Assembly (NCBI GenBank): GCA_964016885.1
Contig: OZ024743.1
Coordinates: 186,751,040 to 186,815,039 of the forward strand
Direction: 5' to 3'
Source of the DNA: Eledone cirrhosa
Lineage: Eukaryota > Mollusca > Cephalopoda > Octopoda > Eledonidae
DNA: 64,000 bases
Part shown: in pieces, positions 47,410-60,533 of the stretch
Layout: each line of letters begins with the position of its first letter
Position numbering within the stretch: the first letter of the stretch is position 1
Position numbers and translations under genes: made by a program
The notes under the pieces: model-generated
Database searches by the model: none
Seen by the model: only the letters and a program-made list of their open reading frames with translations
Told to the model about the DNA's origin: nothing

Positions 47410-47592
47410 TAATGAAAAGGATGAAGTGTTAGATCTTCATTATGTTTATTGAGGTGTGACGCACGTTTTGCCAGCTTTTGTTTCCAGAGAAGGGACAAAT
47501 TGATACAGATTAAGCTTTGAGCTGATCAATCGCAAAACATACGTCACACCTCAATAAACGTAATGAAGATCAAACACTTTTTCCTTTTCATG
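47410..47592. repeat. Hairpin element, copy 1
   Basis: Arms of about 60 bases ('tttattgaggtgtgacg' versus 'cgtcacacctcaataaa') around a loop with 'ccagagaaggga', 'ttgatacagatt' and 'gctgatcaatcgc'. A second copy lies at 63436-63590. No ORF. Confidence 0.85.
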
Positions 47593-47778
47593 TGGATTGG
47601 CAGTATCGGTAGAGGGTCGGTCGCCATGCTTTGAAGCATAGAGTTACGGCCCTTGCCATTCTGAGTTCAAATCCCGCCAAGGTTAACTTTACCTTTCATC
47701 CTTATGGGGTTGATAAAATAAAGTACCAGCAATGCACTGGGTAATTGCTGGCCTTGTGCCAAAAGTAGAAACAATTAT
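47593..47778 (+). mobile_element. Cephalopod tRNA-related SINE
   Basis: Sense-strand copy: 'ggcagtatcggtagaggg', B box 'gttcaaatcccgcc', end 'aagtagaaacaatta'. It sits between the hairpin element and the 'gagtgctcactctggtga' block, the same order (reversed) as at 63.2 kb. Confidence 0.93.
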
Positions 47779-47873
47779 TATTAGTATTACACTCTCCTTA
47801 TACCTACTAGAAAATATGCATCGAGTGCTCACTCTGGTGAACCTACAGGAACTGGACATTACAATCACTAAAT

Positions 47874-48255
47874 CATCATCATCATCATCATCGTTTAACG
47901 TCCATTTTCCACGCTAGCATGGGTCTGGACGGGAATTGTCCCACTTGAGGCAAGATTGGTTGTCTTGCACAGGACTGCCTGGTGGGTTTTCTATGGCTGG
48001 ATGCCCTTCCTAACACCAACCACGTTTACAGTGTGGACTGGGAAGTTTTTACCGTGTTACCTACATGGCCACATTACAGCATGGACTGTGTGTTTTTTTG
48101 TCGTGACACCTACACGTCTGGCGGGTTTTCTACGGCTGGTTGCCCTTTCCAACACCAACCACGTTTACAGTGCGTACTGGGAGGTTTTTACCGTGTTACT
48201 TACACGGCCAAATTACAGCGTGGACTGTGTGTTTTTTTGTCGTGACACCTACACG
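47874..48255 (-). mobile_element. (GAT)n-family SINE with duplicated body
   Basis: (ATC)n tail, hairpin tail 'ccacgctagcatggg', then two copies (about 47994 and 48130) of a unit with 'cttcctaacaccaaccacg', 'tttttaccgtgttac' and 'gcatggactgtgtg'. Confidence 0.9.
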
Positions 48256-48261
48256 ACTTCA

Positions 48262-49490
48262 TTTATTTCGGACTGGACATTGTGGTACCAACATAACCTT
48301 ACATTGAAAGGGGTGGTGTGGATGGGGTGGGGGTAGTGGGACGAGAGTGTATTTTGTTAGAGGTGCCTACTGACTGTAGGTTTCGCTTTGTACTTAGACA
48401 AGGCGGGTCTTCTATATGACTGTGTAGATCTCGGTCCAGTGACATTGTCTTGGAGAGGTGTAAGTGTGTGAGGTCGGAATTTATCAAGTCGTCACAGGTT
48501 TTTCTGGGTCTGCCTACTCCGTGGCTACCGTCTATTTTTATCGCCCTGCACTTTTTTATACAGCTGTCATCTTTCATGCTCATTACGTGACCTTACCAAC
48601 GTAGTCTTCTCTCGAGTAAACAACATCTGATCCCTCTTATTCCTAATTTCTTCCTTAGTTTGTTTATGCTTTGCCGTTCACGTATATTACTATTACACAT
48701 CCAGTGGAGCATGCAAGCTTCATTTCTCTCCAGTCTGCATATATCCTCTGCACACAATGCCTAGCTCTCAGTGCCATGTAACATTGCTGTTCATATGCAG
48801 GCATCATACAGTCTGCCTTTCATTTTTAGAGAGAACCCTTTAGCGGCCAATAGAGGTATAAGCTCTCTGAACTTTTTCCATCCCATTCTGACTCTAGCTA
48901 CTGTACTTTCAGAGCACCCTCCCCCACTGCTGATTTTGTCACCCAGGTAACAGAAGCTGTCCACTATTTCTATAGAACCATCTGTGCAATGGAATGAGCT
49001 AGTATTTTTGGGGCACTTGTACCAGAGCACCGGCCACATATAAAATCTATATTCTTAGTTAGCTTACCTGTGATCCCACTACATCTTTTATGCACCCATA
49101 CTTTGCATTTGGGACATAAAATAGAGTTTCTGCCTACTCCTTTCCTACACACTGAGCATGGCCATTTCCCAGATGGGACCGGTGCCCTATTTTCCTTCCT
49201 ACAAACTAGAACTTTAGCCTTAGACAAGTTAACTTTAAGGCCTTTTGATTCTAGGCCATGCTTCCATGTTTGGAATTTCTTCTCTATTTCAGCCATTGAT
49301 TCAGCTATGAGCGTTAGATCATCTGCATATAGGAGTTCCGATGGGTAGCCAGTCTTGAACTCCTCTGTTATAGCCTGAAGAGCAATAATAAATAGTGGGG
49401 GCTTAAGGACGGAGCCCTGATGAACACCAACTTTTACGCTAAACTCTTCACTATATTTGTTGTTAATTCTAACCTTGCTGACTGTTTCTT

Positions 49491-49491
<1 letters not shown>
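48262..49491 (-). pseudogene. LINE ORF2 remnant (family A): RT core, Cys/His-rich module and tail
   Basis: Read from 49491 downward: RINNKYSEEFSVKVGVHQGS (motif B), then the catalytic YADD (49318-49329), LESKGLKVNLSKAKV, then a zinc-ligand-rich stretch (C-x2-C..C-x2-C..H-x2-C..C-x2-C; about 49055-49180; CSVCRKGVG, CPKCKVWVHKRC, CGRC). Next are FCYLGDKISSGGGCSE..ARVRMGWKKF, LYDACI, and far downstream GVGRPRKTC. Stops and frame changes occur between blocks. The 5' part is cut off where a TA tract starts (49493). Confidence 0.88.
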
Positions 49492-49492
<1 letters not shown>

Positions 49493-49528
<36 letters not shown>

Positions 49529-49545
49529 CAAATATATATATATAT
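49493..49545. repeat. (TA)n microsatellite truncating the LINE
   Basis: TA runs with AATATA interruptions. The LINE frame stops at its edge. Confidence 0.95.
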
Positions 49546-49799
49546 AATCTGGTATCTGCGGTTATTAAAGTGGAATGGTTGAACAAAAGTAAGAGGGAAG
49601 CCAGTTTTGTATTTCTATTTGACAAATTCAAAGGTTCTTATCTAAAATGGTTGCTACCCAATTTTGATTTTTCACGCAGTATATATGATCCATTAGGTAA
49701 CTATCTTTCCTATTAGCTTTTGAAACATTTTGTGTCAAAAACATACTGGTACATCTTTTATCTCACACATCTTGTAAAGTTATGTTGGTACCACAGAAC

Positions 49800-50085
49800 A
49801 TACAGTCCACACTAAAGAGGTTGTGTAGGAGACATGACAAAAAGCACCCGGTTCACGCTGTAAAGCGGTCGTGTAGGAGACATGGTATAAAGCCTCCCAG
49901 TCCACACTGTAAATATGGTTGGTTTTAGGAAGAGCATCCAGCCATAGAAAACCTGCCAGATACAGTCCTATACGAGCAAGACACGATTACATGATCAATC
50001 TTGCCTCAAGTGGGACAATTCACGTCTAACCCATGCTAGCATGGAAGATAGATGTTAAAAGATGATGATGATATGTGTGTGTGTG
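49800..50085 (+). mobile_element. (GAT)n-family SINE body and tail
   Basis: 'acagtccacactaaagagg' units, 'ggaagagcatccagccatag', palindromic tail 'cccatgctagcatgg', then GAT and GT repeats. Confidence 0.9.
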
Positions 50086-50089
50086 TGTG

Positions 50090-51105
50090 TGTGTAGGTTA
50101 ATATGGTGCCTCTATGACTTCCTCAGGATTTATGGTCCATTCCATAAGTATATATAGTTAACTCACAAAATGTTTTCTTTAATTATGGTTGAGTGCTCCA
50201 TATTTGTGATGTCATGTTGCTATATTAAGCATTACCACCAACCTCAGCCAGTCAGCCATAATTTTAATATCAAATATGGTATATTTGCATGGCTTGACAT
50301 ATTGTAAATATACACATTAATATTATCATTTCCTGTCTATATCAGATCTTTTCTCTTTTTTATACAATCTTGCATATTTTTTTAGGAATTTCTAAAACCA
50401 AACAAACAAGATGAATCCAATAATTGGAAAACCAGCAGGTGACTCATGGTTTGGATTTTTTCAATATCACAGAAATGGGATTCCATTTGTCTTCATATCA
50501 CTTTCATATCCCTAGTTAGGTTAACATGAAGTCAACTAAAACATTTCCACATGCACTATTTAGACTATGACCCCTTTGAAAAATTTTCTGCTTCCATCAT
50601 CAGATTTGCCATTGGTTTATTTCCTAGTCTTTCCCTCAACAAGGATTCTTTGAAAACATTTATTTTATAATGAAACTTTGCCTTGACTTTTGTTTTCCTC
50701 ATACTTGTTGATTTACATATAGAAAAGTAGTAAACTTTTCACAACATGTTTGCTGAGGGATTAATATCAATGGTATGAAGCTACATCCTTTCAGATTCAT
50801 TAATGCCATGGTCATAATTTAGAAAAAAATAATTTGAGAGAATTTGTGTTACATGCAAGAAAATGAACAAGTGTAAAATAAATACAATGATAAGGTGACA
50901 CTAAAAGTGGCTACAGAGGATGGAAACAAAATAGGACAAGTAGAAAACTACTTATACCTAGAATAAAGAACAAGTTCAAAAAGGTAAAACCCCAAAAAGA
51001 AATAAAAAAGGAAGAGATTAATGTTTGGATGAGCCTCATTCATGCAACACAACAATACTATATAAAGCTAATCTGCCTCAAAAGAAAACCCCTAAACCAA
51101 TGCAT
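50090..51105. other. No gene seen
   Basis: Nothing recognisable. Confidence 0.5.
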
Positions 51106-51109
51106 ATCA

Positions 51110-51375
51110 TCAGCAGTCACAAGGTACCCAGCTACACTGTAAAGTGGTCATGCAGGTACCATGACAAAAAACACCCAGTACACAAAGTAAACGTAATTGG
51201 TGTTAGGAAGGGCATCCAGCTGTAGAAACCTAGCCAAAACCAATTCTATATGAGCAAGACATGGTCATCAAATCTGGCTTATCCCACAATGGGACAACTC
51301 ATCTAACCCATACTAATGTCCAAAAATGGACGTTAAATGGTGGTGGTGGTGGTGGTGATGATAATGATGATGAAC
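51110..51375 (+). mobile_element. (GAT)n-family SINE body and tail
   Basis: 'acactgtaaagtggtcatg', 'aggaagggcatccagctg', 'ggacgttaaatgg', then (TGG)n/(GAT)n. Confidence 0.9.
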
Positions 51376-51576
51376 ATGGACCTAACAATAGAAATAGAGA
51401 TAAAACTGGCAGTAAGTGAATATAAAATGGAATAATCATTGCTTGATATGTCAAACAAATTGATAAGAGAATGGATGAAGGTTGATGATATGCTTATCAT
51501 TGCAGAAGCAGAAAATAGATGAGGGCAGGATGCATCATCAGAATGAAAAGCAAGTTTTCACTGAATAGTAGCTAAC

Positions 51577-52335
51577 ATCATCATCATCAATACCATTTAA
51601 TGTCTACTTTTCATATTTGCATGGGTTAGACGAGATGTCATGTCTTGAGGCTAGACAAGTCAGGTGACCATGTCTTGGTCATATATTCCATGTTCAGCTT
51701 GGTTTCTACAGCTGGATATTCTTCTTAACCCTTTAACATTTCCATTACTCTCTATATACTATTAATTTTCATGGTAAAGGCTTTACCATACCTAAGTATC
51801 TCACATAATATTGAATCTATGAGATTTTGATATTATTTATTTTGAGAACAATACCTTAACGTCAGTATAAGCAGCCAGTTACAGCCAGTTTGAACAAAAA
51901 GAGGTGAAAAAATTCTAGCCGGATATGGCTGGTTTAAATGCTAAAGTGTTAATGCCAACCACTTTACAGAGCGCACTAGGAGCATGGTTTCTACATCTAG
52001 ATGACCTTCCAAACACCAACTATTTTACAAACTGTACAGGTAACATGGTTTCTGTGGATGGATGGCTCTCCTAACACTAACCACTTTACAGTGTATACAA
52101 GTAGCATTGATTTTATGGCTGGATGACTTTCCTAATGTCAACCAGTGTACAGCTTGTACTGGGAGCATTATTTCTATGGCTGAATGGCCTTCCTAACACC
52201 AACCCTTTTACAGCATGAACTGGGAACATTTTATCATGACTCTGTTACTACCAACTTACATGGTTGACTGTGTGCCTTTCATTGAGATACCAACATTACC
52301 ACTTTACAGAGTGAGCTGGGTGCATTTTTATCATA
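51577..52335 (-). mobile_element. (GAT)n-family SINE expanded by repeated body units
   Basis: (ATC)n tail then about five or six diverged copies of the 'ctggatg..cttcctaacaccaac.actttacagtg..actggg' unit. The head is absent. The unit count is higher than in any other copy in the window. Confidence 0.8.
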
Positions 52336-52339
52336 ACAC

Positions 52340-53940
52340 AAAAACTGGAGAGGCATTCATAAGAGGGGGATACTCATACCAACGTGGGGGAAAAGTATCA
52401 GGTCATGAAGATGACCTTAAGAGAGTGAGTTATGTTTAGAAATATATTATGAAGTATGCCTGACTTTTCATACTGGCATGGGTTGAACAGGAATGAGGGT
52501 ATGAGAGGAAGACCACAAAAAAATTGGTAACCGCATGCTGAAGTTTTCATTCAGTAGTATCGATAACCTTCACCACTAGGTGAAGATTATTAATGTTATT
52601 GGGCTGGAAACATGTTATATATTGGTATGTTACATTGAGAATAGTTTCCAAATGTGTTGTACATGAAGATCTACCCCATACTAGACATGTATATTCTGCA
52701 GATGTAATATATGTGTATGGTTGTGAGAAGGTGTGATTACATGTGAGTAAGTGAATATATTTATATATATAATAAAATACTGGACAAAAGAATTATTTTC
52801 TATTTTCTACTAAATCAACTGACACAAACTCAAATTTCCTTTCTATATTTATTTCTTTGTCAATTCAACAAATTAAATGTTTCAGTTGTCAAATATATAA
52901 TCATCAATTTGCCTAAATTTCTGTCTAATGAAGGGAATATGCTTTTGCAAAAATAAAATAATATATCTGACAAAAAAAAAAAAAATAAAATAAAACAGAG
53001 ACAAAACTAAATATTTTAAAGCATTTTTCTGAATATTATTATTTTAGTTAATAAAAAATAATAATAATAAAAAGAAAGCACGAATATTTATTGCAAGTAA
53101 AAACATTCCAGAAGATTCCAGCTACATAGCATGCTGATATAATAGCAAATATCCTGATTAAACAACAGAATGTAATATATTCTGACGAATGTCATATGTA
53201 GATGAAATATAGCTATTACTTCATAGGTGGTCAGTTACACTGGTAATTATGGCAATAACCTGTGAGTTAAACAACACTTAATATTCTATGTACATAGTAC
53301 AAGAAATTGTAAATGTTAAGTTGGATGTTATAGATAAACCTACATATGTAATAAATAATATTTATGACAAATTGCTCCACATGTAAAATTCCAAAACACT
53401 CTTGAACAGAATATAGAGAAGATAGTATTAAAATATTGTGACCAGACATATAATATATCACAGCAAAGAAATAGTACTTTTATAATATGCATATTTTCAA
53501 GAAGCTGGGAAAATAGAAATGTTAATGAAATATATGAATATAAAGATAGATATATAAAAAATATATAATCAATGCTGCACTGCAAAATTCTAGTTATTTA
53601 TGGAATCAAGGTCTTCCATAATAGAAATAGAAAGAGAAAAAAGTCTGTAATAAAAGTTTAAGATTCTGTTTGAATACAAATTTGTAGCTTAACTCCTCAG
53701 GAGAATTGGGTGCTTTTAAAAATTTATTAATTTTTAATACCTAAATTTTAGGGTTATTTCCACACAAAATAGAATTTACACAATCTTTACTCACTGCCAA
53801 AAAATCAAACAAACAACAAAAGAACAATTGAACTAATGTTATTGTTACACAAACAAAATTTTAGGACCACACTCTGACATGCACTGGATAGGTTTTCTGC
53901 CAAGTGCTGCATGGTAGGAATGTAAAGACTGAAACACTCA
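52340..53940. other. Gene-free AT-rich sequence
   Basis: Only poly-A (52975-52988) and short TA tracts are visible. Confidence 0.55.
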
Positions 53941-53944
53941 AGAA

Positions 53945-54520
53945 AGCCTGTACAGAGAGCTTCTACAGGTGAGTGGAGTTACACTGAAAGAGGCGGAGAA
54001 GTTCAAGTATCTCAGAGTAGTTTTCATGAGTGATGAAAGGCAGGAGGCTGAATTAAGTGCAAAAATTAGTAAGAGCTGATGATTTTGTTCATCAGAAAAT
54101 GGGAGGCTGGTGTAAAAGCTAAACTCTCTATCTTCAATTAATTATTTGTATATAACCTTACCCACGGTCATGAATCTTGGATAAGGACCAAAAAAATATG
54201 ATCCTGGATATAACAAGTGGTCACAATGGGATTCATCAGAAGGGTCTTTGAGAGATGATGGCTCAGGTACTATGGACATGTGGTTAAAATGTCTAAGGAA
54301 ATAATGATTATTCAGATTTAACAGGTAAAGCCAGCTAGTAGGAGATCCAGAGGTATACCACGAAGAAGATGGTTGGATAACATCCATAAACTTAGTGATC
54401 TTGCTTGGGGACCCGTCTGGTTCATTTGGAGTGGGTTGCTTCTAATAGGACCCTTTGGAAGTTCTGTCTGAGGATTCTGCTCTCACAACCATCTCCGAAA
54501 TAAGTGGGCAAAACAGAAAA
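53945..54520 (+). pseudogene. LINE ORF2 C-terminal remnant (family B)
   Basis: Translated landmarks in order: LLQVSGVTLKEAEKFKYL, SDERQEAELSAKI, then after a stop HGHESWIR-like sequence, a RRVFER.WLRYYGHVV block, then QPASRRSRGIPRRRWLDNIH. These match the end of the ORF2 family also present on the minus strand at 16055. The frame is lost at least three times. Confidence 0.72.
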
Positions 54521-54524
54521 GAGA

Positions 54525-56280
54525 GAATAGACAATGCTGTAAGGAAGCTTGTTTGCTGAGTAGCTCAGCCTTCCCAACATGTGGATATCTGATAACAGTA
54601 TCAGTTCAGAGTTTTGAGCTTATTTCCCATCATTGACAAACACTGTATTCTGCATCTAACAAAGAAACCTCTCCATCACTGGCTACATTCACCTAAATTT
54701 AAATATATTTTACTGTTACAATAAATAGCAGAATGAACTGCACACTTAATGAGTATAACTTTATCCAGATTAACATGGGCACAAGGCTACAAAGCTTGGA
54801 GAAAGAGTATAACAAAACTCAATAATATAACTAGTATTTATTTTATCCACCATGTGTAATAATATAGTTATTCATTGTTAAACTTATTGCTATGTGTAAA
54901 TATGACATATTTAATACATATCTATATTAAATTCATATGAATTAAATGATGAAAACACTATTTGAAAGTAGTATTATAATATAAAATAGTTATAAACAAT
55001 TATTATTTGTTTTTGCAGAAGTTTCTTTCTGTAACATGTAAAATAGATTCACAGAATATCTAGAAGAGGGCACATATAACAAATTTGATCTTAATTCGTG
55101 AGACTACAAAGATGAGACACATATAACAAGATGATTAGATTATAATAAGTATATAATAAAATTAAATCGTTATCTAAAGGCCATGGTTCTTATTTAGCAA
55201 TTTCATTTTTTTGTAGATAATGACAAGTAGTATTAAAAAAAATCTAATTTAAACATATATCTTATGTTCAGAAATCAATGAAGATTTCATCAATTATGAG
55301 AACTAAACGTAACCGCCAAAAACAGAAGTAATAAAAAAAGAAAGCAAAAATGTTAGCTCTCAAATTTGTATAAGATAATATTCCAACTTATAAACTATTG
55401 ATTTCTATTGGAAAATATATGTTACAATAGTTTGTATGTTACAATGGTTTGGGGAATGAGCAGTTGATATGGCTCAAGTATCAATTTGATACAAAAAGAA
55501 TTCAGTAATATTCATTATTGAATAGCAGATGCTTGTTTAATAATCTGTAATGGCCTGAATGGGGGTTGGGAGTGTAATCGAAGAGTTTCCTTGCAAACTG
55601 AAGAGTCCATTTAATGGTTGGATCTAATAATATTGCAAAAATCATTTATTGCTTTTCTGATAAGAGAATTGTCAGTACTGTTGCCCGAACATTCTACAAT
55701 ACCTAAAATAAGTATAGTATACAGATAATTAGGTTGTTGCAAATGGTAGCAATGAAAAGCAATCACTTCTTCAGATTTCCCCAGATGATTTGGAAATGGA
55801 AATGAGTATGATAGGAATGGTATTATTTGCTTGTTATTTTTATATCCTAAAGGATTTCCTAGATGTATGAAATACAGAAATGTCATGTTAAAGGAAATGA
55901 GCATAGGATATCTATTTCAAGATTTATTGACTCTACTTCGCTTTTGTATATAACTTTAAAACTAGAAGTAGAAGAGTATGGTTAACTTTAGTCTATTATA
56001 TGAAATACAAATGATGATACAATTATGGCATCTCACCCTTATGTACCATATCTGCAGTTCTTATATTTTTCCTTTTTTAAACTAATGCAAAAAGGCTTTC
56101 AAGATGACGTTCTTGAATTAATAGTGATACATGTTATATTTCAGTACAATTACTTATAAGTATATATACACATAAGATACATATATTGATTGGTAGATTG
56201 ATCGATTATATTTACTAACTCTGAGCAGAATTATTGAAGTACCTTAGTTTTGCTTTGTATACATAAGATGATATTCATGA
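54525..56280. other. Gene-free AT-rich sequence
   Basis: No recognised element. Confidence 0.55.
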
Positions 56281-56284
56281 TTAA

Positions 56285-57560
56285 TGATAATCATCATCAT
56301 TTTTACATCCACTTTTCCATGTTTGCATGGGAGGGACAAGCGTTCTTCTATATCACATCTAACCACTTATTCCATTCATTTGTATTGAGGTTCAACCCCC
56401 TGAGTTCAAATTCTCCACATTTGCAATATCTTCTTCATCCACAAGATCACCTAACACTTCTTTACCCATCTATCATACATGGTCTCCCTTCTTGCACCCT
56501 GATTCCTTTCATATTGTCTCAAATTATCTGTACCACATTGTTCATATACAATAACATTATACATCCAATGGAGAATGGTCACATCATTTCTTTCCAGCTT
56601 CTTCTCAATCCACTGTTTCTAATGGCCATATCTTGCTAACATGTAATTTTACACTTCATATACAAGCATCATAGAATCTACCCTTCACTTGAAAAAGAGT
56701 CTCTTTATTGCCAGTAGAAGTAATAGCACCTTGAATTTTCTTCCCTTTGTTTTTATTCACCATACCCTCCTCCATTGCTAATTGAGATGCTTAAGTAACA
56801 GAAGCCATCAATTATTTCTATGGAGCCTCCTGGGTATTGGAAGGAATATATTTTACTTATGCTCTGAATGCTAACTACTCAAGTACATCTGCTACATACA
56901 ATGTCCTTTTTCTCTTTTACGCTGTCTATTATCCCACTATATCTCTTGTGCAGCCATAGATTACATTGGGAACACACTATAGAGTTCCTATCTACTCTTT
57001 TCCTGCATATCACACACAACCATTTCTTTGATGTTAGCATGGTCCTGTCTTCTTTTTTTATATACTAAAGTATTAGTCTGCTAAAATTAGCCACCTTGAT
57101 GGCATTCAATTATAGTTTTAGTTTCTGAGTATGAAATTCTTCCTAAAATGTTCTGCAGATTTAGCTATAAATATTAGATCACCAGCATACAGGAGCATTA
57201 ACCCTCCCCCCCTTGGAGAACTCTAATAAACAGGAGAAAGCAGAAAACAAAGCCTTAGTGAACACTCACCAGCACATTGAATTCTTCACTGAACTCATTG
57301 CCAACTCTCACTTGGCTGATGACACCTTATACCATGCTCACAAGCCATTCATCTACAGTGAGTATTTTTAAATCTCTCAGTTTACAGAGTATGATATTAT
57401 ATCAAAAGTTTTCTCCAGGTCTAAAAATGCTAAATATAGTGGCTTATTCTTAGCTGAAAAGTTATTTTTCAGTTGTCTCTCTAAGAAGACATCAATGGTA
57501 CACCATCCTAACACAAACCCAGACTGCATCTCATTTAAGCTAATTCACATTCTAGTTGTT
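56285..57560 (-). pseudogene. LINE ORF2 remnant (family A), most complete 3' end
   Basis: Low end: GAT tail preceded by 'cccatgcaaacatgg'. Upward: tail region; Cys/His module KKWLCVICRKRVDRNSIVC..C..WLHKRYSG..CSRC (about 56890-57035); mutated catalytic box YAGD (57178-57189) instead of YADD; then an RT region up to about 57520 matching the 38.5-kb copy ('gctaaatatagtggcttatt' occurs in both). Multiple stops. Confidence 0.82.
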
Positions 57561-57989
57561 GTTTTTTCAGCATCATGTCAGCCTTGATTGAGCAATTATA
57601 TGATCAACACCATCAACAACACATCCTTTATTTGGGCATTGTATATTTCAGTTTAGATTATTTACTGGGTCCTCTTATTTTATTGAAGATACTTGAGTGT
57701 GATTTGTGGGAAATTTGGTTGTTATGTCTACTAGATGGAAGGTCAATGAATAGGCTTCCTCTTTGGTTGGATATTTATTATAGTTGTGTTATATTATGTT
57801 TGTACTTAACTTTAAAACTAGTATTATGTATGTATGGACTCATAAATCCTGGTGGAGTCATATTGGCATTTTAAACAAGGTGGAACCCAGCCTTCTTCAG
57901 ATCTAAACACAGCTGATTTCTTCCAGAGAAGGAGAGAGTGATAGAGAGGAATTGAGAAAGAGATATAGAGGAAGAAATGACATCAGTAC

Positions 57990-58135
57990 TAGACTAGTAC
58001 TTCATTTATTGACCTCTAAAAGATGAAAAGGTAAGTTGATCATGCATGATTTGAACTCAGAATGCAGAGAGCCAGAGTGAATACCACAAATTATTTCATC
58101 CAACATTCTAGCAGCTCTGTCAATTCACCATCTTA
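57990..58135 (-). mobile_element. Old cephalopod SINE
   Basis: 'actagtacttcatttattga', 'gatttgaactcagaatgcag'. The end is unclear. Confidence 0.65.
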
Positions 58136-58929
58136 CTACACCAGTATGTGCACAACATATTATAGAGTACATATCAAGGTGAATAACCAGCATCCTACTA
58201 CAGACATTGTCTAATTCTGTTAATGGAGCAAAGCTGTAGCTAAGCAGTAAACAGCATGTGGCTAAAAGAGAATTCTAGATTGTTGCTGATGAACCCCAGG
58301 CCAGCCTTGATCCAACAAACCTGTGATGAATCAATATTACAGTATAGACCATCTACTGTTTCTTTTTATATCAGAGACTACATTGTCTAATATATTCGTC
58401 TTTACTTAAGATGGTAAGTTTGGGTTTGAATGAGATTTGGCTACTATTTCTACTTGTTATTGAGTAGAAGGTCTCTTATTTACTCATAGAATGGTAGATA
58501 AAATACCTACATATTAAATATAAAATAATAAGAAAAAGAAAGTAGTATAAGGGCCTTTAGAAGGAAGAAAGAAATTGTTTTAGTCAACCAGGGATGGGTT
58601 CCTCCAACAGAAGAGAGAAGGCCCTTGATTGGGTGGATTGGACTATATGTTATGCAAAAGAGTATTATCTTTAAAGTCTGGCAAGAAGCATTATCAAAAG
58701 CTGCAACAAGGAAAATGCATTGGCGACAGAAGAAAGAGAACATCTTCTGAAACAATTTCAAACTTGGAATGATGAGCAAGAGTTAAAAAGGCCTAAATGT
58801 TAATACAGTAAAGATGAAAGCTACTTAGCAATGATTAACCTTTTCTGATTAGAGTTATAAATCAATAGGCAGTGATCATTATTCTATCGACTTTTAAGGG
58901 TGTTTAAGGCAGCAAATTGGTAGCTAGTA

Positions 58930-59065
58930 AAGCATCGTATATAATGCCTTGCAGTGTTCATTCTGCTTCTCTGCACTCTAGGTTCAAATCCTGCAAAGTT
59001 AACTTTGCCTTTCATCCTTTTGAGATTGATAGATAAAGTACTAGTCAATTACTGGGGTAACATTT
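58930..59065 (+). mobile_element. Old cephalopod SINE
   Basis: 'ggttcaaatcctgcaaagtt' (B box) followed by 'aactttgcctttcatcc' and 'ataaagtactagtcaattac'. Confidence 0.75.
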
Positions 59066-59504
59066 TCTCCCTATCTCGTTCTCCTAAGAAGAAATCAATT
59101 GAGGTCAGATCTAGTAAGGGATGGGCTCTGCCAGGTTTAAAATGCATCCTTATGACACCAACAGGAGTCGAGGGTTCAATGAGAATAGTAAGTTATATAA
59201 ATAAAATTTAGAATTGAACTGAATTGCAGGGTGTGTTAGGAATGCTTGCCAATCTTATTATCATAATAATATATGAAGTAAGTATTAAAGACATTATTAA
59301 ATAATTTATAGTATATAGTTGATGAATTTAAGAAGAAAATGATATTTAGCAGTACATATATGAAAGCAGCTGTATTTTTGTGGAATATTTAAAACTATTT
59401 ACAACACATTAAATATTTTCTATAGATGAAATATATTGGCTGCTGTGATATAATTCAATGGCAAATAGAATCATATTTAAGCTAATTGATAGAGTTAGAC
59501 AAAA

Positions 59505-59550
59505 ATGTGGGAAATGGACGTTAAATGATGATGATGATGATGATGATATA
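59505..59550 (+). mobile_element. SINE/LINE tail fragment
   Basis: 'gggaaatggacgttaaatg' followed by seven GAT units; nothing recognisable upstream. Confidence 0.7.
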
Positions 59551-59764
59551 CAAGTGTAAATAGCCATGAAATCTGATGATGGATTGGTTAAGTGATATGG
59601 ATGAATTACAAACAAAAAATTACTATCTGAATTAGTTCTATAAATTGAGTCTATTAACTTATACAACTATCAAAGAGATATATCCTTCTATTTTACACAT
59701 GGTTTAGTAACTCCATGAATTTTCACAAAGCTATGAAACCAAATTATGACAGTGGTCAATTATT

Positions 59765-59965
59765 GCATAGACTATGTGTGTATGTGTGTGCATACATACA
59801 TGTATGTATATGTGTGTGTGTATGTGTGTAGGATAAAGTATATATAAATATGTATATAAGATCCCCATCATCTTATGTGAAAACATATGTATGTATATAT
59901 TATGTGTGTGTATATAGGATAAGGTGTGTATATATATATATATGTATACATGTGTGTGAGTGTTT
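59765..59965. repeat. (TGTA)n/(TA)n tracts
   Basis: Several short GT/TA tracts separated by a duplicated 'gtgtataggataa'-like block ('aggataaagtatatat' and 'aggataaggtgtgtatata'). Confidence 0.85.
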
Positions 59966-60533
59966 AAAAAATAAAAGTAAACATTTATTAACTGCGTTAG
60001 CTACCTAGCTACCAAATAAATGAATGAATAACTGAAACTTATTTGTTTCAAATAGCACACTTATGATTGCTATGAAACTCATGCTTCTGCATACATTTCT
60101 TAAGCATTTTATTTTCATAGTTCACTAGAGCAGAATATCTTCTATGTTTTCAGTGATCTTTCTAATACAATTTGCCAGTCATGTATTACAACAATTGCCC
60201 ACTCAGCTATGACTGTTTACATATTCAGAAACATTCCATGAGTAACATTCAAGACAATCATTTACTGATTTACCAGCATTGAATAAAATCAATTGAAAAG
60301 GGTAATCTGAAAGAAAGAGGAAATAAAGAGAGAGGGAAGATGAAAAGAAGAGAGAAAGGAAAGCTTTTTTTTTTTACTTTTAGCAAATGATCTACAAGTT
60401 AGTCAAATAATAGATAGTATCTTTAGTTTGGAAATTTTACATTTCATAGAATTGCATTCGTCACATTCTCCTATCTACACCTTAATTTATGAAATTAAAA
60501 CAATGAAAGGCCAATAATGTCAGTTGATTAACT

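Noticed and set aside
47500..47570. Possible hammerhead in hairpin element ('ctgatcaatcgcaaaac..acgtc')
   Set aside because: It has CTGATCA instead of CTGANGA, no room for a stem II before the A-rich strand, and the second copy at 63.5 kb does not keep a cleavage triplet.
51577..52335. CRISPR-like array of repeats and spacers
   Set aside because: Units are diverged SINE body repeats in a eukaryotic context with no constant repeat.
54142..54387. Minus-strand 81-codon frame
   Set aside because: Shadow of the plus-strand LINE remnant at 53945-54520.
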